Source: JBBSEX01 sp038239345 (GTDB lineage Bacteria; Acidobacteriota; Terriglobia; Bryobacterales; Bryobacteraceae). Taken from it: DNA of 64,000 bases. Shown one piece after another: positions 51,280 through 59,451 of the stretch (position 1 is its first letter; each line of letters opens with the position of its first letter). The notes beneath the pieces are model-generated. The model searched no databases and was not told the DNA's origin. It was given only the letters and a program-made list of their open reading frames with translations. The stretch spans positions 310,001-374,000 of the forward strand of contig JBBSEX010000002.1 in assembly GCA_038239345.1 (NCBI GenBank). The letters run 5' to 3'. Position numbers and translations under genes: made by a program.

Positions 51280-52510
51280 CAGTTTTCTCGTGACGGGGCA
51301 GAATGGCAATGGAAAGCGCGCCCAATAGAGCCACGCCCAGTACGACGCCCATGGCGATGGAATAGCTGCCGAAGTGTTCTCGCAAGATGGAGACGAAGTA
51401 AGGAAACCAGGTTTGGCCGATGGTATTCACGGGCAGGATTACGGCCATCGCCCGGGCCAGCGTATTGACGCCAAATTGTTCCGCGGCCATTAGGGGGATC
51501 AACATGTAGTCGGCTCCCATGCCGAAGCCGAATAGAACCGCGAAGGCGTAAAGGAATATTTCGTTGGATGGGCGCACCAGTAGCAGCAATGGGATGGTGG
51601 CGGCGACCAGAAAGTAAGTGGACGTCATCACGGTCTTTTTCGAGAAGCGATCGGAGAGCGACCCGATGGCCAGGCGGCCGCCGATGCTGGACCAGAGAAT
51701 GAGGACCGAAGCGTTTCTCCAGGCGGCGTCGACAACGGAGCCCTTCTCAAAACCTTCATCGAGAAAGACGAACTTCATATGAAAATTGATGGCCCCGATG
51801 GACCCGATGGAGCAGAAGCTTCCAATCAACAGCAGCCAGAAACTATAGCTATGCAGCAATTCGGAAAAGCTTCGCGAGACCACACCCGCCTCGGCCGGCG
51901 GCCCTGCATCGCCATCGGGAAACTGACCGACGTCGGAGGGACGATCCTTCATGATCAAGAGCACGATGGGCCATACGAGCACGATCATTCCGGCCAGCGT
52001 CAACAGCGCGACGTGGTAGTTGAACTTTTCGGTGAGGGGCTTCACCAGGAATGAGCCGAGCGAGCCCATCAGCCCTACGCCGACATAAACGAGACCCATG
52101 GCTTTGCCCCGATTGCGCCGGAACCAATGCGACACGATGAGTTGATGAGGAATCGGTCCGGAGAAAATATAGCCGATGGTGTAGACAACCCAAAATCCGT
52201 AATAAACCCAGAGCACGCCGGGCATCTTCGCAAAGCCAGTCAAGGCGACGATGCTGAGCACTGTGCCGACGAGGATTAGTTTGCGCGGGCTGAAGCGATG
52301 AATCACCAGCGGCCCGACCCAAATGGTCAACAAGGCGGCGAGCGGAAAGCCCAGCGTAATTTGAGACCGCGACCAGCCGAAATCCCGCTGGAAGTAATCG
52401 TAAAAGAAGCCGATATTGTAGTACGGGACGCCAGTAGAAAGGCCGAACGAGAGGAAGGCCGCGGCGCTGATCCACCATCCATAAAATGATTTCGAGACTG
52501 TCTTCGGCAT
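51230..52510 (-). CDS. MFS transporter
   Basis: 426-aa major facilitator with twelve hydrophobic segments. Family signs: the N-terminal GFPLAALLTIWVGPLVIHRF, then WFRRNRGKAMGLVYVGVGLM in the middle loop and GGRLAIGSLSDRFSKKTV in the second half, as in oxalate/monocarboxylate-type transporters. The substrate is unknown; the following oxidoreductase gene, overlapping by 50 bases, may act on it. Confidence 0.9.
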   Translation of the reverse strand: MPKTVSKSFYGWWISAAAFLSFGLSTGVPYYNIGFFYDYFQRDFGWSRSQITLGFPLAALLTIWVGPLVIHRFSPRKLILVGTVLSIVALTGFAKMPGVLWVYYGFWVVYTIGYIFSGPIPHQLIVSHWFRRNRGKAMGLVYVGVGLMGSLGSFLVKPLTEKFNYHVALLTLAGMIVLVWPIVLLIMKDRPSDVGQFPDGDAGPPAEAGVVSRSFSELLHSYSFWLLLIGSFCSIGSIGAINFHMKFVFLDEGFEKGSVVDAAWRNASVLILWSSIGGRLAIGSLSDRFSKKTVMTSTYFLVAATIPLLLLVRPSNEIFLYAFAVLFGFGMGADYMLIPLMAAEQFGVNTLARAMAVILPVNTIGQTWFPYFVSILREHFGSYSIAMGVVLGVALLGALSIAILPRHEKTDATLPLQEPQRTPAKL

Positions 52511-52550
52511 GTCTGTCGGAAGTGAACTATTTTATATCACAGCCGATCCA

Positions 52551-53507
52551 TCAGCCCTTTGCCGACGGTTCGATGAGAGCGATTCTTCGCGTAGGAGAAG
52601 AGATGGAGTGCTTGGGCCTGGGCGTTGCGCGGAACAGCCACCAGGCGAGAAGGACACCCGCGGCCAGCACCAATAAGGCCAGTAAAATCCACGTTCGCTT
52701 TGCCGAGGGCGGCCCGGGCGGAGGAGCTAGAGGAGCAGGCGGTTCGGCAATCCCGATTATTACGGCGGTGACATTATCCTGATGGTCGCGATGTTTGGAC
52801 AGGGTGGCCTGCACCAATTGATCGCAGCTCTGTTGCGGCTCCAGGCTAGGGCTGATGTTACCGACGATCTCTTCGAGCGAAAGCGTCTTAAACAGCCCAT
52901 CGCTACACAACAGGATCTGATCGCCTACCTGGATCGGATACGGCACCTGATTGCGGTCTATCTCTTCAATACTCTTAGCTCCGATGTAACTGGTAAGCGA
53001 TTCCCGCTCCGGATGGCGAGCGGCATCTTCCGACGATAAGACGCCGCGGGCCACAGCCTTCTCCAGAATGTTGGCGAAAACATGTGGATAAGTGAGAAGC
53101 GAGAGGATGCCGTCGCGGTAGCGATAAATGGCGCTGTCGCCTACCGAGATCCAATACATCTCCGAATCTTTCAGGGCCACGGCGATGAAGGTGGTTCCAA
53201 TACCATCGGCGGCTCCCATTTCGTGCGACAGCTCGGACACCGCGCGATTGGCGTCGACGATGCTGCGCGTCAAGGCATCGGGAATGGATTCTTCGGCCGT
53301 CTTCGTTCTGTAGGAATCCAGGAACACCTTCACCGCGGCGCGGCTGGCGGCATCGCCGTGCTCCATTCCACCCATGCCGTCGGCGACGATGGCAAGAAAT
53401 CCGCCATGGCGCGCGAACTCTGCATCGGCTGGATCGGAAAACCCGAACGAATCCTGCTGATAATCGCGACCGCCGATATTTTGTGCGTTTCCCGGGATGA
53501 ATTTCAT
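52551..53507 (-). CDS. PP2C-type serine/threonine phosphatase with membrane anchor
   Basis: 318 aa. The PP2C catalytic domain is residues 1-245: QDSFGFSDPADAEFARHGGF, LAIVADGMGGMEHGDAASRA, YWISVGDSAIYRYRDGILSL, ILLCSDGLFKTLSLEEIV and DNVTAVIIGI. All metal-binding Asp positions appear conserved. A single membrane helix (about residues 270-290, TWILLALLVLAAGVLLAWWL) near the C terminus anchors it to the inner membrane. It lies 15 bases after an FHA protein gene and is the last of a three-gene operon. Confidence 0.92.
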   Translation of the reverse strand: MKFIPGNAQNIGGRDYQQDSFGFSDPADAEFARHGGFLAIVADGMGGMEHGDAASRAAVKVFLDSYRTKTAEESIPDALTRSIVDANRAVSELSHEMGAADGIGTTFIAVALKDSEMYWISVGDSAIYRYRDGILSLLTYPHVFANILEKAVARGVLSSEDAARHPERESLTSYIGAKSIEEIDRNQVPYPIQVGDQILLCSDGLFKTLSLEEIVGNISPSLEPQQSCDQLVQATLSKHRDHQDNVTAVIIGIAEPPAPLAPPPGPPSAKRTWILLALLVLAAGVLLAWWLFRATPRPKHSISSPTRRIALIEPSAKG

Positions 53508-53522
53508 CCAGTTTCCTTCTCG

Positions 53523-54101
53523 TTACCAGCGATACTTCTCGCCGCAAAATGGGACGAGCACCAGTTTAGAACGGCCGAGTTCAATGACATCATCTCCATG
53601 TACTTGCACGGGCGAGTTGACAGCCTCGCCGTTGTGATAAACCAATCCAGCCGAATCTCCGGGTAATAGCCAGAATATCTGTTTTTTCGGATCGAAAATT
53701 AACGACGCATGTTTTTCCCGGGAGATTGCAGTATCGCTGGGAATACAAACATCCATGATGGAGCTGCGGCCGATCACGTTTTTCTCGGCCTTCAGGCGAA
53801 AATCTCTACCCTGATCTGGCCCTTCCAGACAGACGAGCCAGCCGATGACAGGCGGAAAGGAACCGGTATTCAGTGCGCCAGGCGGCGTATCGCGCTGCAC
53901 GACACTGGGCGCGACGCTGGGATTGATTACGGCCGCGGGGCCCACCGGGACCGCGGTTGGCGGATACGTCCGCGGCGATTTCAGGGCTGGCGATAGCTTC
54001 GGAGGCCCGGCCTTGGGCGCGGAATCACACCACGGACAACCTGGATATTTTCCAGGGTCGTAGAAGTGCCCTTCCTGACATCGCACCATTCTCTCCGCCA
54101 T
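53523..54101 (-). CDS. FHA domain protein with N-terminal zinc-binding motif
   Basis: 192 aa. The N terminus has a cysteine/histidine knuckle (CQEGHFYDPGKYPGCPWCD), then a Pro-rich linker, then an FHA domain: RDFRLKAEKNVIGRSSIMDV, CIPSDTAISREKHASLIFDP, and VYHNGEAVNSPVQVHGDDVI. FHA domains bind phosphothreonine peptides. It sits between another FHA gene and the PP2C phosphatase gene. A kinase would be expected in the pathway but none lies nearby. Confidence 0.9.
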   Translation of the reverse strand: MAERMVRCQEGHFYDPGKYPGCPWCDSAPKAGPPKLSPALKSPRTYPPTAVPVGPAAVINPSVAPSVVQRDTPPGALNTGSFPPVIGWLVCLEGPDQGRDFRLKAEKNVIGRSSIMDVCIPSDTAISREKHASLIFDPKKQIFWLLPGDSAGLVYHNGEAVNSPVQVHGDDVIELGRSKLVLVPFCGEKYRW

Positions 54102-54172
54102 CAGAATTTCTTCGCGCCCCTTACCGGCTCCTCATTTCGTTTAGGATAAGCCAAGATGATTTCAGTTCGCGC

Positions 54173-54586
54173 CTAAACCTGCCCGCACTCGGAACAAGCC
54201 CTGGCGGCGATTCGCGTCGCGCCGCACACGCAGCGAATCAGTCTGGCGGGCAAGGCAGCAGGTGGGTTCGGTTGGGCGGCAAGTGTTCTGTAATCGATAA
54301 CCCCGGGGTATTTCATCGCTACGGTCTCAATCAGATCCTGAACCGTTAAAATCACTTCGCCGAACTGCACTTCATCGCTCGCGTAAACATATTCCTGGAA
54401 TACAGGGCGGACGTTCGTGTCGCGGATCAGAGCCGTACCGTTGCGGCTGCGGCAATCGGAAATCAACAAACTCCCGTCACCGGCGATTAATAGCTCGGCA
54501 TGCATCCGGCTGACCGACTCATCGGCAATCGGTACATCGCAAAGGCGATCACGGCCAATCGTGAACTTCCGAATGAAGGATTGCAT
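54173..54586 (-). CDS. FHA domain protein with C-terminal zinc ribbon
   Basis: 137 aa. An N-terminal FHA domain begins at once: FTIGRDRLCDVPIADESVSR, MHAELLIAGDGSLLISDCRS, RNGTALI with the conserved SRNGT. After a linker the C terminus has CVCGATRIAARACSECG, a two-CXC/CX2C zinc-ribbon. The mirrored architecture to its neighbour (zinc motif at the opposite end) suggests related parts of one signalling complex. First gene of the operon; 71 bases to the next. Confidence 0.9.
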   Translation of the reverse strand: MQSFIRKFTIGRDRLCDVPIADESVSRMHAELLIAGDGSLLISDCRSRNGTALIRDTNVRPVFQEYVYASDEVQFGEVILTVQDLIETVAMKYPGVIDYRTLAAQPNPPAALPARLIRCVCGATRIAARACSECGQV

Positions 54587-54692
54587 AAGCCGGCAAAGAC
54601 GCGGTAGCCGACATTATACAAAGTATCGGGGACTGGTCCGCTGTTTTCGTGGAGCGTTCGCGCGGTGTGGGGAATGATAAGCTAGCGTCGCC

Positions 54693-55688
54693 ATGATGCT
54701 CTTACAAAATCGGCGAACTCGCGGGACGGCAGGTCTGCTTCTGCTCTTAATGCTTGCCGGCGTAGCGATTGCCGCCGTGCAATACCGGCTACCGTTCGGA
54801 CCATGGCAGCGCGTGTCACATAGGCCGATCCTGGAGCCTTCGGAAGCGAGCTTTGAGAGCGCGGGTGTCTTCAATCCCACGGTGGTGAAGCACGACGGAA
54901 AAATCGTGATGCTTTATCGGGCCCAGGATAAAGCGGGAACTTCGCGCATCGGATACGCGGAAAGCACCGATGGGATCCACTTCGTGCGGCGGTCTAAACC
55001 GGTGCTGGAACCGCAAGCCGAGTATGAGAGAGATGGTGGGGTGGAGGATCCGCGGCTGGTGGAGATCGGCGGGGTTTACTACCTGACATATACCGCCTAC
55101 AACAAAAAAAACGCGCAGTTGGCGATGGCCACTTCCACGGATCTGCTGGAATGGAAGCGGCAAGGCATTCTTTTGCCGGCGTACAAGGGAAGGTGGAACG
55201 TTAATTGGACGAAGTCCGGGGCGATTCTTAACCAGAAAGTGAATGGGCATTACTGGATGTATTTCATGGCGGATGCCAAGGATCGGCCGGGCCAAATGGG
55301 CGTGGCTTATTCAGACGATCTGATTCATTGGACGGAGGCTCTGGATCATCCGGTTGTACCGTCGCGCGATGGCAAGTTCGATTCGAAAGTGGTGGAGCCG
55401 GGGCCGGCGCCGGTAATGACCGACGAAGGGATTCTACTGATCTACAACGGGGCTGACGATGGACTGGTGTACCGGACGGCTTGGGTCCTATTCGACAAGA
55501 ATAATCCAGCGAAAGCAATTGCCCGGGCGGACCAGCCGATTTTCGAGGTGGGGGAAGATTGGGAACGAACGGGACAGGTTCCGAACGTAGTCTTTGTGGA
55601 GGGGATGATCCGCCAGGGAAAAAAGTGGCTGTTCTACTATGGCGGCGCGGATCGCGTCATCGGCGTGGCAACGGCCAATTCGCGATGA
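54693..55688 (+). CDS. GH130-like glycoside hydrolase/phosphorylase, membrane-anchored
   Basis: 331 aa with an N-terminal signal anchor (AGLLLLLMLAGVAIAAV). The five-bladed beta-propeller of GH43/GH130 enzymes is supported by AGVFNPTVVKHDGKIVMLYR, GYAESTDGIHFVRRSKPVLE, GGVEDPRLVEIGGVYYLTYT and LIYNGADDGLVYRTAWVLFD. The EDPR motif carries the catalytic Asp position of GH130 beta-mannoside phosphorylases/hydrolases. An extracytoplasmic location suggests hydrolysis. It could also be a catalytically altered relative. Confidence 0.85.
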   Translation: MMLLQNRRTRGTAGLLLLLMLAGVAIAAVQYRLPFGPWQRVSHRPILEPSEASFESAGVFNPTVVKHDGKIVMLYRAQDKAGTSRIGYAESTDGIHFVRRSKPVLEPQAEYERDGGVEDPRLVEIGGVYYLTYTAYNKKNAQLAMATSTDLLEWKRQGILLPAYKGRWNVNWTKSGAILNQKVNGHYWMYFMADAKDRPGQMGVAYSDDLIHWTEALDHPVVPSRDGKFDSKVVEPGPAPVMTDEGILLIYNGADDGLVYRTAWVLFDKNNPAKAIARADQPIFEVGEDWERTGQVPNVVFVEGMIRQGKKWLFYYGGADRVIGVATANSR

Positions 55689-55720
55689 ACGCCGCGCGGG
55701 GAAATAACTCTGCCTTCGTT

Positions 55721-55876
55721 CTAGCGGTGAGCGCTAACGTGGCTGGAACTGCGGTGGTGTTTCTTAGCGCCCCACTTCGCCTTATGGCGTTTTCCTTTAT
55801 GGTGCGCGGCGAAGGACGAAGGCGCCGCTGCGAGGAACAACATTCCAATCAACATCAGCCCGAGAAGCTTTTTCAT
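55721..55876 (-). CDS. Tiny secreted His/Lys-rich protein
   Basis: 51 codons, ATG with AGGG just upstream. The translation has a signal peptide (MKKLLGLMLIGMLFLAAAPS) and a very basic mature peptide, HHKGKRHKAKWGAKKHHRSS, ending SHVSAHR. No family recognised. The neighbour 107 bases away (55983-56159) has the same plan with a different sequence, which makes both more credible. Possible roles, such as metal binding through His or periplasmic packing, are speculative. Confidence 0.55.
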   Translation of the reverse strand: MKKLLGLMLIGMLFLAAAPSSFAAHHKGKRHKAKWGAKKHHRSSSHVSAHR

Positions 55877-55982
55877 ATCACCCTAGTATAAAGGCAGTCC
55901 GCCAAAAAGCAATTGCCGCGTTTACGGCCATCTTTCGAGGGTCTCAAACGCGGCAATCTTGCAAAAGAAAAATGCGAAAAAA

Positions 55983-56159
55983 TTAATTCGTGGCCGGCTT
56001 CGCCATCTTGTCGTCTTTCTTCATATCACCCTTCTTCTTGGTGGACTTCTTCTTGGTCTTGGGGGTGGTGGTGGTGTCGGCGGGCTTATCTTCCGCGAAC
56101 ATCGAGGCGGCGCCGAGTACGAGAGACATGCCGAGCATCAGGCTCATGATCTTTTTCAT
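55983..56159 (-). CDS. Tiny secreted Lys/Thr-rich protein
   Basis: 58 aa from an ATG with AAGGAG about ten bases upstream. Signal peptide MKKIMSLMLGMSLVLGAASM, then a mature part of low complexity, DKPADTTTTPKTKKKSTKKK and GDMKKDDKMAKPATN. It is similar in style to short basic exported proteins of unknown role. An upstream in-frame start at 56198 lacks a ribosome site and was rejected. It shares its orientation with the 51-codon gene downstream. Confidence 0.7.
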   Translation of the reverse strand: MKKIMSLMLGMSLVLGAASMFAEDKPADTTTTPKTKKKSTKKKGDMKKDDKMAKPATN

Positions 56160-56423
56160 TTGGTAGGGTTCTCCTTGGTGAAATGTGGCGAGATTCACTC
56201 TCGCCTACGCATCTATCATTGCAGTGGTAGATGAAGAATCCCTTAATCACCCGTTAAAAAACCTTCATTCAGCATTAGTGGAGGCAGGCGATCACTGCAA
56301 TTTCCGGGATTTTCCGGATTACCGCTAACTGCTAGGAGCGGTTTAAGATCGCCCTCTTCCGGCCCCGATCCCATGGGCGGGTGCGGGGATGCGGGGCAAT
56401 TCCGGTCTGTATCCTAAACGTAC
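56160..56423. other. Intergenic region, no gene seen
   Basis: About 260 bases with no coding frame. Divergent promoters for the small secreted protein and the HU-like gene should lie here, but I see no clear -35/-10 pair. Confidence 0.4.
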
Positions 56424-56612
56424 ATGAGAACCAAGGACATAGCCGATGAATTGGCTCGCGAAACACATATCTCGAAAGCGGCGGCGGCGGATTGCGTGGA
56501 CAAGATCGTTCACGACATATTAAAAAAACTCAGGGAGGGTGAAGCCGTCCGCTGGCCGGGTTTAGGCGATCTGCTACCTGCAATCGCGGACTCAAAAAAG
56601 CGGAAAGCGTAA
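56424..56612 (+). CDS. Short HU/IHF-like DNA-binding protein
   Basis: 62 aa. The HU helical half is visible: TKDIADELARETHISKAAAA, then CVDKIVHDILKKLREGEAVR and WPGLGD, matching helices 1-2 and the turn into the first beta strand. It ends there, lacking most of the beta arm of a normal 90-aa HU. Its stop codon overlaps the ATG of the TIR gene (TAATG), so the two are translationally coupled. It may bind DNA only as a complex with the HU-like segment of the next protein. Confidence 0.7.
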   Translation: MRTKDIADELARETHISKAAAADCVDKIVHDILKKLREGEAVRWPGLGDLLPAIADSKKRKA

Positions 56613-57157
56613 TGCAAAAGCTCACGGCAATGATGCGGCGCTTCACCGGGATTGTGCAGAAGAGTCTGCGTTCGGGGTCGATCGTTGAATTGGATGGTCT
56701 GGGAGTCTTCAGTCTTAATTATGAACACGGCGGCTTCAATTTCGTCGCCAATACTTTGCCGCGCGTGTTCATCGCTTATGCGATCGAAGATTTGAAGCAT
56801 GTGAGGCGGCTCTCGGCGGATCTGCGGGCCAATGGATGCATTCCATGGGTGGACCGGGAGATGCTGTTACCCGGCCAAAACTGGGGGAAGTCGATTGAAG
56901 ATGCGATTGAAGTTGCCGACTTCTTCATCGCCTGTCTCTCCTCAAATTCCGTTTCCAAGCGCGGTCAATTTCAATTGGAGCTTCGCGCGGGGTTGCATTG
57001 CGCGGCCAAGATTCCATTAGAAAAGGTGTTTTTGATTCCTGTAAGACTGGATGATTGCAAGGTGCCCGCGCGTTTGCGGCGGGAGTTGCAATATGTCGAT
57101 TTATTTCCCGATTGGCAGGACGGAATGCGGCGGATTCTGGATACGATAACCGATTAG
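56612..57157 (+). CDS. HU-like segment fused to a TIR domain
   Basis: 181 aa. Residues 8-45 look like the later half of an HU protein (MRRFTGIVQKSLRSGSIVEL, DGLGVFSLNYEHGGFNF). Residues 51-175 form a TIR domain: RVFIAYAIEDLKHVRRLSAD, GCIPWVDREMLLPGQNWGKS, IEDAIEVADFFIACLSSNSV, KRGQFQLELRAG. In bacterial TIR enzymes a Glu in this last region is the NADase catalytic residue; Glu123 is the candidate. Bacterial TIR proteins often act in phage defence. Coupling with the preceding HU-like gene suggests one functional unit. Confidence 0.8.
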   Translation: MQKLTAMMRRFTGIVQKSLRSGSIVELDGLGVFSLNYEHGGFNFVANTLPRVFIAYAIEDLKHVRRLSADLRANGCIPWVDREMLLPGQNWGKSIEDAIEVADFFIACLSSNSVSKRGQFQLELRAGLHCAAKIPLEKVFLIPVRLDDCKVPARLRRELQYVDLFPDWQDGMRRILDTITD

Positions 57158-57158
57158 A

Positions 57159-57581
57159 TTATCGCTTGGCGACCTTTTTCCGAATCGACTCGGCGTTCTT
57201 CGCTTCTGGCGATAACTCCAGGTATTTCGCATACGCATCGCGAGCGCCCTTGGGATCGTGCAGCTTTTCGTCGCTCTCCGCTAAACGGAGAAAGCCGTCG
57301 GCATTATTAGGGTCCCAGTGCGTGGCTTCATTAAAGCGATGCGCCGCAGCCTTGAAGTTATGCTTCTTCCAATAGAACTCCCCGATGCGCATTTCCTTAG
57401 CGGACTGTAAAGGGTTAAAGGTGTAAATCCTGGGCTTCAGGGCGTCATCTTCTTCCGGAGGATCCTGCTCCACCGGGACGGGAGGCTGCTGGGTCTTCGG
57501 AGTGTCTTTGGGCGGCGGCTGCTGGGCCCAGGTGAAGCTGAAAATAGCGGAGAGCAGCCAGAAAATCAGGTTACGTGCCAC
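57159..57581 (-). CDS. Secreted TPR-repeat protein
   Basis: 140 aa from a GTG at 57581. A signal sequence (ARNLIFWLLSAIFSFTWAQQ) is followed by a Pro/Gln-rich linker, then two TPR units: GEFYWKKHNFKAAAHRFNEA with THWDPNNADGFLRLAESDEK and KGARDAYAKYLELSPE. This resembles small BamD/YbgF-like accessory repeats. The start at 57617 would overlap the uvrC start, hence the GTG. The stop nearly touches the convergent TIR gene. Confidence 0.8.
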   Translation of the reverse strand: MARNLIFWLLSAIFSFTWAQQPPPKDTPKTQQPPVPVEQDPPEEDDALKPRIYTFNPLQSAKEMRIGEFYWKKHNFKAAAHRFNEATHWDPNNADGFLRLAESDEKLHDPKGARDAYAKYLELSPEAKNAESIRKKVAKR

Positions 57582-57615
57582 AATAAAAGTATAGCGAGAC
57601 TTTCTCGTTCCACCC

Positions 57616-59430
57616 ATGGAGCTTCGTGAAAAAGCGGCTCTACTGCCTCTTCTGCCGGGCGTCTATCTCTATAAAGATGCGTTCGGGACCGTACTCTACG
57701 TAGGCAAAGCCAAGAATCTACGCAACCGCGTACGCAGCTACTTTTCCGAGGATCGGCTTGCCGATGCGAAGACTGGCAGCCTGATACGTGAAGCTCGCGA
57801 TCTGGATTTCATCCAGGTGGACAACAATAAAGAAGCGCTGGCGCTTGAAAACAACCTTATCAAGCAATACCAACCGCGCTTCAACATTCTTCTTCGCGAC
57901 GACAAAACGTTTCCTTACATCAAGCTGACCGGCGAGAAGTATCCGCGGGTTTATGTGACCCGGCGCTTGCGGAAAGACGGCGCGACATATTACGGACCTT
58001 ATTTTCCGGGCAATCTCGCCCACCGTCTAGTGAATTTCATTCACCGGCATTTTAAGGTACCGTCCTGCAAGCTGGATTTCTCCCGGACTCACTCCCATCC
58101 GTGCTTACAATTTCACATCCATCGCTGTCTTGGGCCGTGCGTTCCGGCCTTGATGACGGAAGAAGGATATGCTGCCGCGGTCAACGCTGTGCGGCTCTTC
58201 CTGGAAGGACGCCATCGCGATTTGGCTCGCGAACTCCGCGCTCGCATGACGGCCGCATCCGAGGACATGCGATTTGAAGAAGCGGCATCGCTGCGCAATC
58301 TGATCGCGACGGTGGAAGAACTCGACCAGAAGCAAAAGATGGCCGCCGCGGAAGGCGTGAACACCGATATTCTGGCCTATTACGCCGAGCCGCCGCTGGT
58401 TGCGGTGAATCTGTTCCACTTGCGCAATGGACACATCGTCGATCGGCGGGAATTCTTTTGGGAAGATCGATTCGATTGGGATCCGGCGGAATTTTTTTCG
58501 GCGCTGCTGAAGCAGGTTTATCTGGATCAGCCGTACATCCCGGACATGATTCACGTCCCGGTGGATTTCGAAGATCGGGAAGAGTTCGAGGAGTTTCTCA
58601 CCGACAAGCGAAATCGCAAAGTGGAGATTCACACACCGCAGCGGGGTCAGAAGAAGGCACTGCTCGACTTGGTGGAGACGAATGCCAAGCATAGTTTTGA
58701 GCAGCGCTTCCGGGTGATGAAACCGTCATCGGATGCAATCCAGGGAGCCTTACAGGATGCGCTGAATCTGCCCGATCCGCCGCGCCGTATCGAGTGTTTC
58801 GACATCTCGCATATCCAGGGAACCGATAAGGTGGCGAGCATGGTGGTGTGGGAAGACGGCAAGATGAAGAAAAGCGATTACCGGAAATTCATCATCCGTA
58901 CCGTGGTCGGCAATGACGATTTCGCGTCCATGCGGGAGGTTGTCACGCGGCGCTATTCGCGCATCCAGGAAGAGAAGGGTGTGATGCCGGGCTTGGTGCT
59001 GGTGGATGGCGGACTAGGGCAACTGCATGCCGCCGCCGATGCACTGGAAGCGATCGGGATTACGACGCAACCCCTGGCCTCAATCGCCAAGCGCGAAGAA
59101 TGGATCTATGTATACGGGCAGGAAGACGAGCCGGTGATTCTGGATAAGTTCTCGCCCGTGTTGCACCTGCTGCAGATGGTTCGCGACGAGGCCCACCGGT
59201 TTGCAGTGACCTTTCACCGGACCCGGCGCAATGCAAAGAGCCTGACTTCGGAACTGGAAGGCGCGTCGGGCGTGGGGGAGAGAACTGTCGAGAAGTTGCT
59301 GCGCCATTTTGGCAGCGCGCAACGGGTGAAAGAAGCGACTGAGCAGGAGTTGGCGTCGGTAGTGGGTCGCGCGGCAGCCCGAAAATTGCAGGAGTTCTAC
59401 GCCAAACAGCCGTTTACGATTCTTCCTTAG
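57616..59430 (+). CDS. uvrC: Excinuclease ABC subunit C
   Basis: 604-aa nuclease subunit of nucleotide excision repair that makes both incisions around DNA damage. The N-terminal GIY-YIG domain is LPGVYLYKDAFGTVLYVGKA, then the UVR interaction motif MRFEEAASLRNLIATVEELD. The RNase H-like C-terminal nuclease domain (RIECFDISHIQGTDKVASMV, LVLVDGGLGQLHAAADAL) and helix-hairpin-helix tail (GVGERTVEKLLRHFGSAQRV) are all present. Confidence 0.96.
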   Translation: MELREKAALLPLLPGVYLYKDAFGTVLYVGKAKNLRNRVRSYFSEDRLADAKTGSLIREARDLDFIQVDNNKEALALENNLIKQYQPRFNILLRDDKTFPYIKLTGEKYPRVYVTRRLRKDGATYYGPYFPGNLAHRLVNFIHRHFKVPSCKLDFSRTHSHPCLQFHIHRCLGPCVPALMTEEGYAAAVNAVRLFLEGRHRDLARELRARMTAASEDMRFEEAASLRNLIATVEELDQKQKMAAAEGVNTDILAYYAEPPLVAVNLFHLRNGHIVDRREFFWEDRFDWDPAEFFSALLKQVYLDQPYIPDMIHVPVDFEDREEFEEFLTDKRNRKVEIHTPQRGQKKALLDLVETNAKHSFEQRFRVMKPSSDAIQGALQDALNLPDPPRRIECFDISHIQGTDKVASMVVWEDGKMKKSDYRKFIIRTVVGNDDFASMREVVTRRYSRIQEEKGVMPGLVLVDGGLGQLHAAADALEAIGITTQPLASIAKREEWIYVYGQEDEPVILDKFSPVLHLLQMVRDEAHRFAVTFHRTRRNAKSLTSELEGASGVGERTVEKLLRHFGSAQRVKEATEQELASVVGRAAARKLQEFYAKQPFTILP

Positions 59431-59451
59431 GCGGCAGCGCATCTAAGTTGG

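Noticed and set aside
55657..55848. 63-codon minus frame near 55.7 kb
   Set aside because: A better candidate, with signal peptide and ribosome site, lies in another frame at 55721-55876.
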